DNA of 64,000 bases from Rhizobium sophoriradicis (GTDB lineage Bacteria; Pseudomonadota; Alphaproteobacteria; Rhizobiales; Rhizobiaceae): positions 1-64,000 of the forward strand of contig NZ_RQIH01000015.1 in assembly GCF_003939025.1 (NCBI RefSeq), given 5' to 3'. Positions 32,539 through 40,272 of this stretch are shown here, one piece after another. How positions within the stretch are numbered: position 1 is the stretch's first letter; each line of letters opens with the position of its first letter. The notes under the pieces were generated by a model. That model ran no database searches and was not told where the DNA came from. It worked only from the letters and a program-made list of their open reading frames with translations. The translations under genes and the position numbers were made by a program.

Positions 32539-33513
32539 ATGAAGAGCAGACTGGCAACGATACTTTGCACCGCAGCCGCGATCATGGCGAGCACGGCGAT
32601 CGCCCACGCCCAAACAGTGCTGAAATGGGCGCATGTCTATGAAACGTCCGAGCCCTTCCACACCGATTCCGTCTGGGCCTCGGAGGAGATCGCCAAGCGC
32701 ACCGACGGACGCTACAAGATCGAGGTCTATCCGGCCTCGCAGCTCGGCAAGGAAGCCGACATCAACCAGGGCCTCAAGCTCGGCACCGTGGACATCATCA
32801 TATCGGGGTCGAGTTTTGCGGCGCGCGACTATAAGCCGATCGGTGTCACCTACTTCCCCTATATCTTCCGCAGCCCCGATCACCTGATCGCCTATACGAA
32901 GAGCGACGTCTTCAAGCGCCTCGCCAAGGGTTATGAAGACAAGACCGGCAACCACATCGCCGCCGTCAGCTACTACGGCACGCGCCATACGACCTCGAAC
33001 AAGCCGATCGCCAAATGCGCTGATATGCGGGGCCTGAAGATCCGCGTGCCCGACGTTCCGGCCTATCTCGCCATGCCGCGTGCCTGCGGCGCCAACACGA
33101 CGCCGATCGCCTTTGCCGAAGTCTATCTCGCTCTACAGAACGGCACCGTCGAGGCGCAGGAAAACCCGCTGACGACAATCGAGGCGAAGAAGTTCTTCGA
33201 AGTCCAGAAGAACATCATTCTCACCGGCCATATCGTCGACCACCTGAACACGGTTGTTTCCAAGCAGCTGTGGGCGAAGCTTTCCGACGAGGACAAGAAG
33301 ATCTTCGGTGAGGTGATGCAGCAGGCGGCAGAGCGCACCACCAAGACAATCGCCGGCAAGGAGAACAGCCTCGTCGCAACCTTCAAGGAAAAGGGCCTGA
33401 ATGTCGCCGAAGTCGATAAGTCCGACTTCGAGAAGACTGTGATGGAGAAGGTCAAGTTCGAGGACTTCGGCTACGAGAAGTCCGACTGGGAAGCCATTCG
33501 GGCGATCCAGTAA
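32539..33513 (+). CDS. TRAP transporter substrate-binding protein (DctP type)
   Basis: This 324-residue periplasmic protein has a signal peptide (residues 1-24, ending AIAHA). The DctP pattern is clear: VLKWAHVYETSEPFHTDSVW, then GRYKIEVYPASQLGKEADI, and LKIRVPDVPAYLAM with the conserved Arg that binds the carboxylate of the ligand. GGAGGAGAG precedes the ATG. With the idonate-dehydrogenase-like gene downstream, the ligand is probably a sugar acid such as an aldonate or uronate. A RIME-like repeat sits behind the stop. Confidence 0.88.
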   Translation: MKSRLATILCTAAAIMASTAIAHAQTVLKWAHVYETSEPFHTDSVWASEEIAKRTDGRYKIEVYPASQLGKEADINQGLKLGTVDIIISGSSFAARDYKPIGVTYFPYIFRSPDHLIAYTKSDVFKRLAKGYEDKTGNHIAAVSYYGTRHTTSNKPIAKCADMRGLKIRVPDVPAYLAMPRACGANTTPIAFAEVYLALQNGTVEAQENPLTTIEAKKFFEVQKNIILTGHIVDHLNTVVSKQLWAKLSDEDKKIFGEVMQQAAERTTKTIAGKENSLVATFKEKGLNVAEVDKSDFEKTVMEKVKFEDFGYEKSDWEAIRAIQ

Positions 33514-33528
33514 AAGCTCGTCAGCGAT

Positions 33529-33668
33529 GCCCCTCACCCTAACCCTCTCCCCGTTTTGACGGGGAGAGAGGACGTGTCCTGCGAAACGTTGGCGAGGGAC
33601 GGAGACGTTGCCGCATATCCCCTTCGCCCCGTTTACGGGGAGAAGGTGCCGGCAGGCGGATGAGGGGC
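33529..33668. repeat. RIME-type intergenic mosaic element
   Basis: The element is bounded by GCCCCTCA and TGAGGGGC. It contains two hairpins: CTCTCCCCG-TTTTGA-CGGGGAGAG and CCTTCGCCCCG-TTTA-CGGGGAGAAGG. These are the hallmarks of Rhizobium-specific intergenic mosaic elements. It lies between dctP and dctQ, so the transcript must pass through both hairpins. Confidence 0.8.
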
Positions 33669-33759
33669 CACGCCTCCAGCAAAGAACAAGGTTTATCTAC
33701 AAATTAAAGGTCGCGCCGCCCGCGCCGCGCCATCCTCCCCAACAGGAACAAGGCCGATC

Positions 33760-34332
33760 ATGTCGCAAGAAATTCACACGCCAATCACGGCCGAGGAAAT
33801 CGGCCACGAATTCGAAGGGCACGCGCCGACTGCAAATGTCGCGGATTATGCCATCGAGGACTGGATCACGTTGATCGTCTTCTGGCTGATGACAGCTTGC
33901 GTCTTCCTGCAGTTCTTCACGCGTTATGTGCTGAACGACAGTTACGCCTGGACCGAGGAAATCGCCATCAACTGCCTGATCGGCGTCGTCTTCCTGGGGT
34001 CCGCCATGTGCGTCCGCATGTCGCGGCACATTCAGGTGGATGTGTTCTATCACTATATGCCGGCGGGCCTGGCGCGCGTGCTCGCGACCTTCGTCGATAT
34101 CGTCCGCATCGGCTTCTTCGCCTATGGCTGCTATCTGATGTGGCGTTACGTCGAGATCGTCGCCGACGAGCAGATGGTCACCATCGAGCTGCCGCGCAAT
34201 ATCGTCTTTTACTCCGTCCTTGTTGCCTTCGTACTGATGCTGATCCGCGCGGTCATCGTCTTCATCGCCAATATGCGCCGCGGCTACTCCGTCCTGGAGC
34301 GGCCGGAAGAATTCCAGACCGTCGAAGGGTAA
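33760..34332 (+). CDS. TRAP transporter small membrane subunit (DctQ type)
   Basis: The protein has 190 residues with four membrane segments and a polar N-terminus of about 40 residues. The typical DctQ stretch FTRYVLNDSYAWTEEIAINC, then GVVFLGSAMCVRMSRHIQVD, is present. It pairs with the DctM subunit, whose gene starts 5 bp behind its stop. The Na+-coupled transporter uses the DctP ligand-binding protein. Confidence 0.87.
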   Translation: MSQEIHTPITAEEIGHEFEGHAPTANVADYAIEDWITLIVFWLMTACVFLQFFTRYVLNDSYAWTEEIAINCLIGVVFLGSAMCVRMSRHIQVDVFYHYMPAGLARVLATFVDIVRIGFFAYGCYLMWRYVEIVADEQMVTIELPRNIVFYSVLVAFVLMLIRAVIVFIANMRRGYSVLERPEEFQTVEG

Positions 34333-34336
34333 TCCG

Positions 34337-35743
34337 ATGTTGCTGCTGCTTGGTTCGTTTCTGCTGCTGATGCTTGTCGGCGTGCCTGTGGCCATTTCGA
34401 TGGCCGTCGCATCCGTGCTCTATATCGTACTTTACGGCATCGCCCCTGACATAATCGTCGCCCAGCGCATGATCGCCGGTGTCGAAAGCTTCCCGCTTCT
34501 GGCCGTGCCCTTCTTTATCCTCGCCGGCAATCTGATGAACTCGGCGGGCGTCACCGGCCGCATCTATTCCTTCGCCGTCGCGCTCGTCGGCTGGATGAAG
34601 GGCGGGCTGGCGCAGGTCAACATCATCGGCTCGGTCATTTTCTCCGGCATGTCGGGCACCGCACTTGCCGATGCGGCCGGGATCGGCACGATCGAGATCA
34701 AGGCGATGAAGGATCACGGCTATCCCGTCGAGGCCGCAGTCGGCGTGACGGCGGCGTCTGCCACACTCGGGCCGATCTTCCCGCCGTCGCTGCCTTTCGT
34801 CATCTACGGCATGATGGCCAATGTCTCGATCGGCGCTCTGTTCATGGCCGGCGTTCTGCCCGGCGTCGTCATGACGCTGCTGATGATGATCACCGTCGCC
34901 GCCTTTGCCTATTACAAGCGCTGGGGCTCGGACGCACCCTTCGACGTCAGGCAGTTGCTGTCGGCCGGATTGGAGATCCTCGTCGTGCTGATGGTGCCCG
35001 TGGCGATCTATCTGATGATGCGGGCTGGGCTGTCGATGAATGCGGCCACGGGCATCGCCCTTCTCGTGCTTCTGGCGCTCGACTGGTATTTCGCCTTTTC
35101 CGCCGTCATGGCGCTGATGACCCCGGTGATCCTGATCGGCGGGATGACGATGGGCTGGTTCACGCCGACCGAAGCGGCGGTCGCGGCCGTGCTCTGGTCG
35201 CTGTTCCTCGGCCTGGTGCGCTACCGCACCATGACGTTCTCGACGCTCGCCAAGGCCAGCTTCGATACGATCGAGACGACGGCATCCGTTCTCTTCATCG
35301 TCACCGCGGCTTCCGTCTTCGCATGGCTGCTGACGGTCAGCCAGGCCGCACAGCTGCTTTCCGATGCAATCCTGTCGATCACCGACAATAAATGGGTGTT
35401 CCTCATCCTCGTGAACCTGCTGATGCTTTTCGTCGGCTGCTTCCTGGATACGATCGCCGCAATCACGATCCTCGTGCCGATCCTGCTGCCGATTGTCGCC
35501 AGGTTCGGTATCGATCCGGTTCAGTTCGGCCTGATCATGACGCTGAACCTGATGATCGGCCTGTTGCATCCGCCGCTCGGCATGGTGCTGTTCGTGCTGT
35601 CCAGAGTCGCGAAACTCTCGGTCGAACGCACCACCATGGCGATCCTGCCCTGGCTGGTGCCGCTCTTCCTCGCATTGATCCTGATCACCTTCATCCCAGC
35701 CGTATCGCTTTGGCTGCCGCAGCAACTCGGACTGTTGAGATAG
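34337..35743 (+). CDS. TRAP transporter large membrane subunit (DctM type)
   Basis: This 468-residue, roughly 12-segment membrane protein carries the DctM signatures: FPLLAVPFFILAGNLMNSAG, then IIGSVIFSGMSGTALADAAG, and the second-repeat INxxLDTIAAITILVPILLPI-like stretch. The protein is about 40 residues longer than the usual DctM because of an insertion around residues 195-265 with two extra hydrophobic stretches. It forms the translocation pathway together with DctQ. Confidence 0.88.
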   Translation: MLLLLGSFLLLMLVGVPVAISMAVASVLYIVLYGIAPDIIVAQRMIAGVESFPLLAVPFFILAGNLMNSAGVTGRIYSFAVALVGWMKGGLAQVNIIGSVIFSGMSGTALADAAGIGTIEIKAMKDHGYPVEAAVGVTAASATLGPIFPPSLPFVIYGMMANVSIGALFMAGVLPGVVMTLLMMITVAAFAYYKRWGSDAPFDVRQLLSAGLEILVVLMVPVAIYLMMRAGLSMNAATGIALLVLLALDWYFAFSAVMALMTPVILIGGMTMGWFTPTEAAVAAVLWSLFLGLVRYRTMTFSTLAKASFDTIETTASVLFIVTAASVFAWLLTVSQAAQLLSDAILSITDNKWVFLILVNLLMLFVGCFLDTIAAITILVPILLPIVARFGIDPVQFGLIMTLNLMIGLLHPPLGMVLFVLSRVAKLSVERTTMAILPWLVPLFLALILITFIPAVSLWLPQQLGLLR

Positions 35744-35750
35744 GAGGGCC

Positions 35751-36788
35751 ATGATGCGGACACGTCTGGCACGGCTTTATCAAAAGGGCGATCTCAGGGT
35801 GGAGACCGACACCGTTCCGGCTCCCGGCCCAGGCGAGGTGCTGCTGAAAATGGCAGCCGCAGGCATCTGCGGCTCCGACCTGCATTATTATCAGGATGGC
35901 GGCTTCGGACCGATCCGGGTGCGCGAGCCGATAATTCCGGGTCACGAGGCATCGGGAATCGTCGAGAGGGCAGGGGAGGGGGCAGACCTGAAACCCGGAA
36001 CGCTGGTGGCGGTCAACCCCAGCCAGCCCTGCGGCGAATGCGAATATTGCGGGAAGGGACTGCCGATCCACTGCCTCGACATGCGTTTCATGGGCAGCGC
36101 GATGCGCCTGCCGCATGAGCAGGGCATGTTCCGGGAAAGGCTGGTGGTGCCGGCCAGGCAGTGCTTCGAAGTCGGAGCGGCGACGACCGCCGCGGAAGCC
36201 GCCTGCAGCGAGCCCTTGGCCGTTTGCCTGCACGCGGCATCGCGTGCGGGAGAGATCTCGGGCAAGCGCGTCCTCGTCACAGGCGCCGGCCCGATCGGCT
36301 GCCTGATGGTTGCCGCCGCCCGCTATCACAGCGCGGCCGAAATCGTCGTGACCGATGTGGCCGACGCGGCACTGGAGAGAGCAGAGGCGATGGGGGCGAG
36401 TCGGACGATCAATGTGTCTCGAGAGGGTGCGGCGCTTGCCGAATTCGAGACGGGGAAGGGCTATTTCGATCTCGTCTTCGAATGCTCGGCCGCCGCGCCC
36501 GCCATCCGCAGCGCGATTGCCGCCATCAGGCCGCGCGGCACGATCGTGCAGGTCGGTGTCACGGGAGAGATTCCGGTCCCGCTCAACGCCATCGTCGGCA
36601 AGGAACTCCATATCCATGGCACGCAGCGGTTCCACGAGGAATTCGCCGCCGCCGTCGCGCTGATCTCAAGTCGCGAGATCGACGTGCGGCCAATCATCAG
36701 TCACAGCCTGCCCCTCGAAGAGGCCGACGCCGCTTTCATCCTTGCCGGTGACCGTACGGCTGCTTGCAAGGTGCAGCTGACCTTATAG
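35751..36788 (+). CDS. idnD: L-idonate 5-dehydrogenase-like zinc-dependent dehydrogenase
   Basis: This 345-residue medium-chain dehydrogenase shows catalytic zinc ligands in GICGSDLHYY and PGHEASG, a structural zinc site in CGECEYCGKGLPIHC, and a Rossmann motif VTGAGPIGCLM. Overall it resembles L-idonate 5-dehydrogenase, which oxidises L-idonate to 5-keto-D-gluconate with NAD(P). A related polyol or sugar-acid substrate is possible. It is the last gene of the regulator-TRAP-enzyme operon, 8 bp behind dctM. Two ATGs stand in tandem (35751 and 35754) behind GGAGG; the second has better spacing. Confidence 0.75.
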   Translation: MMRTRLARLYQKGDLRVETDTVPAPGPGEVLLKMAAAGICGSDLHYYQDGGFGPIRVREPIIPGHEASGIVERAGEGADLKPGTLVAVNPSQPCGECEYCGKGLPIHCLDMRFMGSAMRLPHEQGMFRERLVVPARQCFEVGAATTAAEAACSEPLAVCLHAASRAGEISGKRVLVTGAGPIGCLMVAAARYHSAAEIVVTDVADAALERAEAMGASRTINVSREGAALAEFETGKGYFDLVFECSAAAPAIRSAIAAIRPRGTIVQVGVTGEIPVPLNAIVGKELHIHGTQRFHEEFAAAVALISSREIDVRPIISHSLPLEEADAAFILAGDRTAACKVQLTL

Positions 36789-36902
36789 AGCACGGAAGTT
36801 TTCGCGGGCGACGACATGGCGCAAAAGCGCGGCGCGCTCGGGGAGCCTCAGCTTATTGAGGCTATCGGCGAACCTACGGTCGATGGTCGGTCGTGCCGCT
36901 TC

Positions 36903-36927
36903 GGAACAGGTGCGCAACGCGAACGTT
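36903..36927 (+). promoter_or_regulatory. Perfect EcfG promoter of the receiver-Crp fusion gene
   Basis: GGAAC, 16 bp, CGTT matches the EcfG consensus at every position. The ATG at 36967 is 40 bp downstream, so the 5' leader is about 33 nt. Confidence 0.75.
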
Positions 36928-36966
36928 TCCAGTATAAATCGACATGGCGCTGGGAGACAGATCCGC

Positions 36967-38139
36967 ATGAATACGGCTTTTGACAAACCTCGGGGAAGGG
37001 TTGTCCTGGTCGTCGAGGATGACTATGTGCTGGCGAGTGATCTCGCTTCCAACCTGAGCGAAATCGGCGTCAAGATTGTCGGCCCTGCCCCCAACGTCGA
37101 GCAGGCACTGAAATATATTGATGATTCCTCCCAAATCGATGTTGCCATTTTGGACATCAATCTGGCCGGAACCATGGTATTTCCGGTTGCCGACGAGCTA
37201 TCAAGGCGCAATATCCCCTTCTTCTTTGCAACCGGCTACAGCCGAGACGTTGTTCCTCCGCGTTTTGCCGATCGCATTTTCTTGGAAAAGCCGTTGGACA
37301 AGAGCGCGGTTTACGATGCGCTTTCCGACTGCCGGCGCTCAATTGAAAAGGCGGCGGGTGGCCAAAAGAACTTGATCCTTTCGATGCTTTCTCGACGCGA
37401 AAGCGAGATCATCCGGCCACATCTGAAGCCGGTGCAGCTGATCCAAGGTGAGGTCCTCGAGCAGCAGTTTGCAGAAATAACAACGGTGTCCTTCATCGAA
37501 ACCGGTGTCGTTTCCCTTGTCGCCGCGTCTCTCGATGGCAGACAGGTCGAAGCCGGCCTGATCGGACGTGAAGGCGTGACCGGTGCCGGGTTGTTGGAGG
37601 GCGATTGGCGAACGCCTTACAACCTTATGGTGCAGATCGAAGGAACCGCGCAGCGCATCGACGTCGATAGTTTCCTTCGTCTTACGCACCGAGCCCCGCA
37701 GTTGCGCTCTCTTTCACATTCCTTTTCGCGAGCGCTCGGAATTCAAATCAGCTACACCGCCTTGGCCAACGGACGATACTCCATAGAACAGAGACTGGCG
37801 CGTTGGTTGCTGATGCTTCTCGACCGAACAGACAACCCGGTGCTGCATCTGACTCACGAATACATGTCCTTCATGCTCGGCGTCAGGCGCTCCGGCGTGA
37901 CGGGCGCGCTCCACGTCCTGGAGGGCGAGAAGCTCATCAGGTCCGTACGAGGAAAGGTCATCATTGTGGACCGGGCCGGACTCATTCTCAAAGCTCACGG
38001 CTCCTACGGCATTCCGGAAGCTGAGTACGAGCGCCTGATGGGATTCCCGTTAAACGGTGCAAGGAGCGCTGGGAAAAACACCGTCAATCACGCGCCCATT
38101 TTCGCACCCCCCATACGCGGGCAAAAAGGACGCGAATAG
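36967..38139 (+). CDS. Receiver domain fused to a Crp/Fnr-family regulator
   Basis: The protein has 390 residues in two parts. Residues 10-125 are a complete receiver: acidic pocket Asp18/Asp19, phospho-acceptor Asp63 in AILDINL, FATGY with Thr89, and Lys108-Pro. The FATGY motif places it with FAT GUY receivers of the general stress response. Residues 135-365 are a Crp-type regulator (GLIGREGVTGAGLLEGDW, then LTHEYMSFMLGVRRSGVTGA and LHVLEGEKLIRSVRG), closely related to the Crp gene at 25475. I infer a phosphorylation-controlled Crp protein, possibly a target of the HisKA_2/HWE kinases nearby. GGGAGACAG precedes the ATG. Upstream is a perfect EcfG promoter. Confidence 0.9.
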   Translation: MNTAFDKPRGRVVLVVEDDYVLASDLASNLSEIGVKIVGPAPNVEQALKYIDDSSQIDVAILDINLAGTMVFPVADELSRRNIPFFFATGYSRDVVPPRFADRIFLEKPLDKSAVYDALSDCRRSIEKAAGGQKNLILSMLSRRESEIIRPHLKPVQLIQGEVLEQQFAEITTVSFIETGVVSLVAASLDGRQVEAGLIGREGVTGAGLLEGDWRTPYNLMVQIEGTAQRIDVDSFLRLTHRAPQLRSLSHSFSRALGIQISYTALANGRYSIEQRLARWLLMLLDRTDNPVLHLTHEYMSFMLGVRRSGVTGALHVLEGEKLIRSVRGKVIIVDRAGLILKAHGSYGIPEAEYERLMGFPLNGARSAGKNTVNHAPIFAPPIRGQKGRE

Positions 38140-38153
38140 ATTCTGTCACGGCC

Positions 38154-38179
38154 GGGACATCGTGAAGCTATTATCCGTT
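38154..38179 (+). promoter_or_regulatory. Candidate EcfG promoter of a receiver gene
   Basis: GGGAC, 17 bp, CGTT: one mismatch in the -35 element. It is 55 bp before the ATG at 38234. Confidence 0.5.
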
Positions 38180-38233
38180 CGGCGGCGCAACTTTCGCCCG
38201 CAGCGGGAGTTCGGCATGCGAAGGAGCTGGATC

Positions 38234-38638
38234 ATGCAAAGACCATTTTCGTTCGCGGGGCGATTCTACCTGGTCGTCGAAGACGAGTACCTCGCCGCTT
38301 CCAGCATGGTCATGGCGCTGGAGGACGCAGGAGCCGAAGTCGCCGGGCCTGTATCTAATGTCGCCGGCGCTTTGAAGCTCGTCTCTGAGCGCGCGTCCGA
38401 ACTTGATGCCGCAATTCTCGACATCAACTTGCGTGGGATAATGGCCCACCCGGTGGCCGAGAGGCTTGCCGAGCAAGGAATCCCCTTCGTTGTCGTCACG
38501 GGTTACGACTGCGATTCCGTGCCCGAGCCATTCAGCATGATGCCCTGTCTCAACAAACCCTGCGATGAACGAGAGCTGCTGACGGTCCTGGCTGGTCTGC
38601 CGGTACGGCAGCCGCCCGGAGTCCGCCGCTCTCATTGA
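38234..38638 (+). CDS. Single-domain response regulator, FAT GUY-like
   Basis: This 134-residue protein is a receiver only: acidic pair in VVEDEY (Glu16/Asp17), phospho-acceptor Asp63 in AILDINL, VVTGYD at the FATGY position and a late Lys-Pro. There is no output domain, so it works by protein contact or as a phosphate sink. AAGGAG precedes the ATG. It lies between the receiver-Crp fusion and a second stand-alone receiver, which suggests a small array of alternative phosphate acceptors. Confidence 0.87.
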   Translation: MQRPFSFAGRFYLVVEDEYLAASSMVMALEDAGAEVAGPVSNVAGALKLVSERASELDAAILDINLRGIMAHPVAERLAEQGIPFVVVTGYDCDSVPEPFSMMPCLNKPCDERELLTVLAGLPVRQPPGVRRSH

Positions 38639-38663
38639 CCTCCGGCCCGATTGGAAGAACCCA

Positions 38664-39056
38664 GTGGAAAAAGGCAATTACACGAAACTCTTCTCGGGGA
38701 AGCGTATCCTGATCGTTGAGGACGAGTATTTTCTTGCCGACGAGACCCGCCGGCAATTGGAGGATTTCGGCGCGACCGTCATTGGCCCTGCGGCGAATGT
38801 TGGCCGCGCGCTTGACCTCATCAATCGCGAACGCGTCGATGCGGCGATCCTGGACGTCTTTCTTGGCGACGAGCTGGTATTTGCTGTCTCCGATGAACTG
38901 GAGGAACGAGAGATCAATTTTGTCTTTGCGACCGGCTACGACCCGTCACACATCCCCGCAAAGTATCGAGGATTTGCTCTCTGCGAGAAACCGACCGAGC
39001 TCGAAAAGATCGCCGTCGCGCTCTTTGGCCGGGCAGGGTCCCAGCCTCTGAATTGA
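38664..39056 (+). CDS. Single-domain response regulator, FAT GUY type
   Basis: This 130-residue receiver has LIVEDEYFLADE (Asp20/Glu21), phospho-acceptor Asp64 in AILDVFL, a full FATGYD motif and CEKP at the end. It starts with GTG 38664 behind a weak GGAAG, 25 bp after the previous receiver, so both are probably on one transcript. The degenerate receiver at 27146 is its closest relative in the window. Confidence 0.85.
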   Translation: MEKGNYTKLFSGKRILIVEDEYFLADETRRQLEDFGATVIGPAANVGRALDLINRERVDAAILDVFLGDELVFAVSDELEEREINFVFATGYDPSHIPAKYRGFALCEKPTELEKIAVALFGRAGSQPLN

Positions 39057-39135
39057 TCACCCCAGCCGGGCTCCGGGAATCTGCAGCTTTCGGCGGTGCA
39101 TGCAGCAACGAGCGGAGCGATTCCGGGTGCCCGGC

Positions 39136-39161
39136 GGAACCAAGAGGGCTCGTCGGTTGTT
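39136..39161 (+). promoter_or_regulatory. Candidate EcfG promoter of the CheB-like gene
   Basis: GGAAC, 17 bp, TGTT, 28 bp before the ATG at 39189. Confidence 0.55.
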
Positions 39162-39188
39162 GAACCTGATCAGGAAAGGTCAAAATCT

Positions 39189-40211
39189 ATGTCTTCCAGC
39201 GCGACCAAGGATATCATTGCGATTGGCGGGTCGGCAGGGAGCAGTGCTGTCTTGAAAACCCTGGTCGCTGATTTGCCCGCCGACCTTCCTGCAAGCGTCT
39301 TCGTCAGTACCCATATTCCCGCGAATTCTCCGGGCTTTCTGCCGGAGATCCTATCGGCACGGTCCAAGCTTCCGGTCACGCAGGCGATCGACGGGCAGCC
39401 GATCGAGCGGGGCCACATCTATCTCGCTGCACCCGATCGCCACTTGTTGCTCATGGGCGAGACGATCAAGTTCGGTGCCGGCCCCCGGGAAAACATGGTC
39501 CGGCCGTCGATCGATCCCATGTTTCGCTCTGCTGCCCTGTCTTTCGGCCCACGGGTGGTCGGGCTCGTGCTGACTGGAATGCTGAACGATGGAGCGGCAG
39601 GATTGCACGCGATCAAAACCAATGGGGGGACGACCGTAGTGCAGCACCCGCTCGACGCGGAGGCAGACCAGATGCCCTTGGCGGCGCTTGAGGCAGTGGA
39701 GGTCGATCATGTGGCCCCTGCGGCTGACCTTGGCAAGCTCCTCGCAGGCATCGCAGGAAGCGATGCCGGGCCGGCTTGCGGTTCGCCATCGGACAGTCTG
39801 CGGCTGGAAGTCGATATTGCGGCTGGCGCACGACTTGGCAGTGTCGAACTTCGCAAGATCGCCTCTCCGACTGCCCTAACCTGTCCCGACTGTCACGGCG
39901 TGCTTTCCGAGGTTCGCGGCTCGCAGCCGCTGCGATTTCGCTGTCAGATCGGCCACGCCTATACCGCCGACGCGCTTGTTGCGCATATCGATGAGCTCGA
40001 TGCGGCGATTAGGATTGCCATGCGAGTGATGGAGGAGCGGCTGACGCTGGTGGAGCGGATGGCGCGGGACGCGCGCGACACCGGCCGCACCGCCGTCGCC
40101 GAGCTCTACGAGGCAAGGGCTGTCGAGTACAAGCAGTATTCGGAGACCTTGCGGCAAGCTGCCCTGACGTCTCTGCGCCTCGGTCGCGCATCGCGTTTCC
40201 AAGATAGCTGA
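39189..40211 (+). CDS. CheB-type methylesterase, stand-alone, intact catalytic triad
   Basis: This 340-residue protein is a CheB catalytic domain without a receiver. Catalytic Ser is in AIGGSAGSSAVL, His in STHIPAN and Asp in GMLNDGAAG, so the triad is complete. The C-terminal part (about 225-330) has a small Cys/His cluster (LTCPDCHGVLSEV, then RFRCQIGHAYTADAL) known from CheB proteins that accompany CheB-CheR-kinase fusions. No chemoreceptor genes are nearby, so the target may be a non-chemotaxis protein or the kinase complex encoded next. AGGAAAGG precedes the ATG. Confidence 0.87.
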   Translation: MSSSATKDIIAIGGSAGSSAVLKTLVADLPADLPASVFVSTHIPANSPGFLPEILSARSKLPVTQAIDGQPIERGHIYLAAPDRHLLLMGETIKFGAGPRENMVRPSIDPMFRSAALSFGPRVVGLVLTGMLNDGAAGLHAIKTNGGTTVVQHPLDAEADQMPLAALEAVEVDHVAPAADLGKLLAGIAGSDAGPACGSPSDSLRLEVDIAAGARLGSVELRKIASPTALTCPDCHGVLSEVRGSQPLRFRCQIGHAYTADALVAHIDELDAAIRIAMRVMEERLTLVERMARDARDTGRTAVAELYEARAVEYKQYSETLRQAALTSLRLGRASRFQDS

Positions 40212-40272
40212 TAAAGTTGTATCTTTCTGCTGTGCCGAACGTCTAGAGTCGGCGCAGCAGAGGCATGGATCG

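Noticed and set aside
34262..35752. A long minus-strand frame opposite the DctM gene
   Set aside because: It is rich in His, Asp, Gln and Arg, the usual mirror of a hydrophobic membrane protein.
36783..36986. A 67-residue minus-strand frame in the gap before the receiver-Crp gene
   Set aside because: It covers the perfect EcfG promoter and leader of the fusion gene and has no ribosome-binding site of its own.
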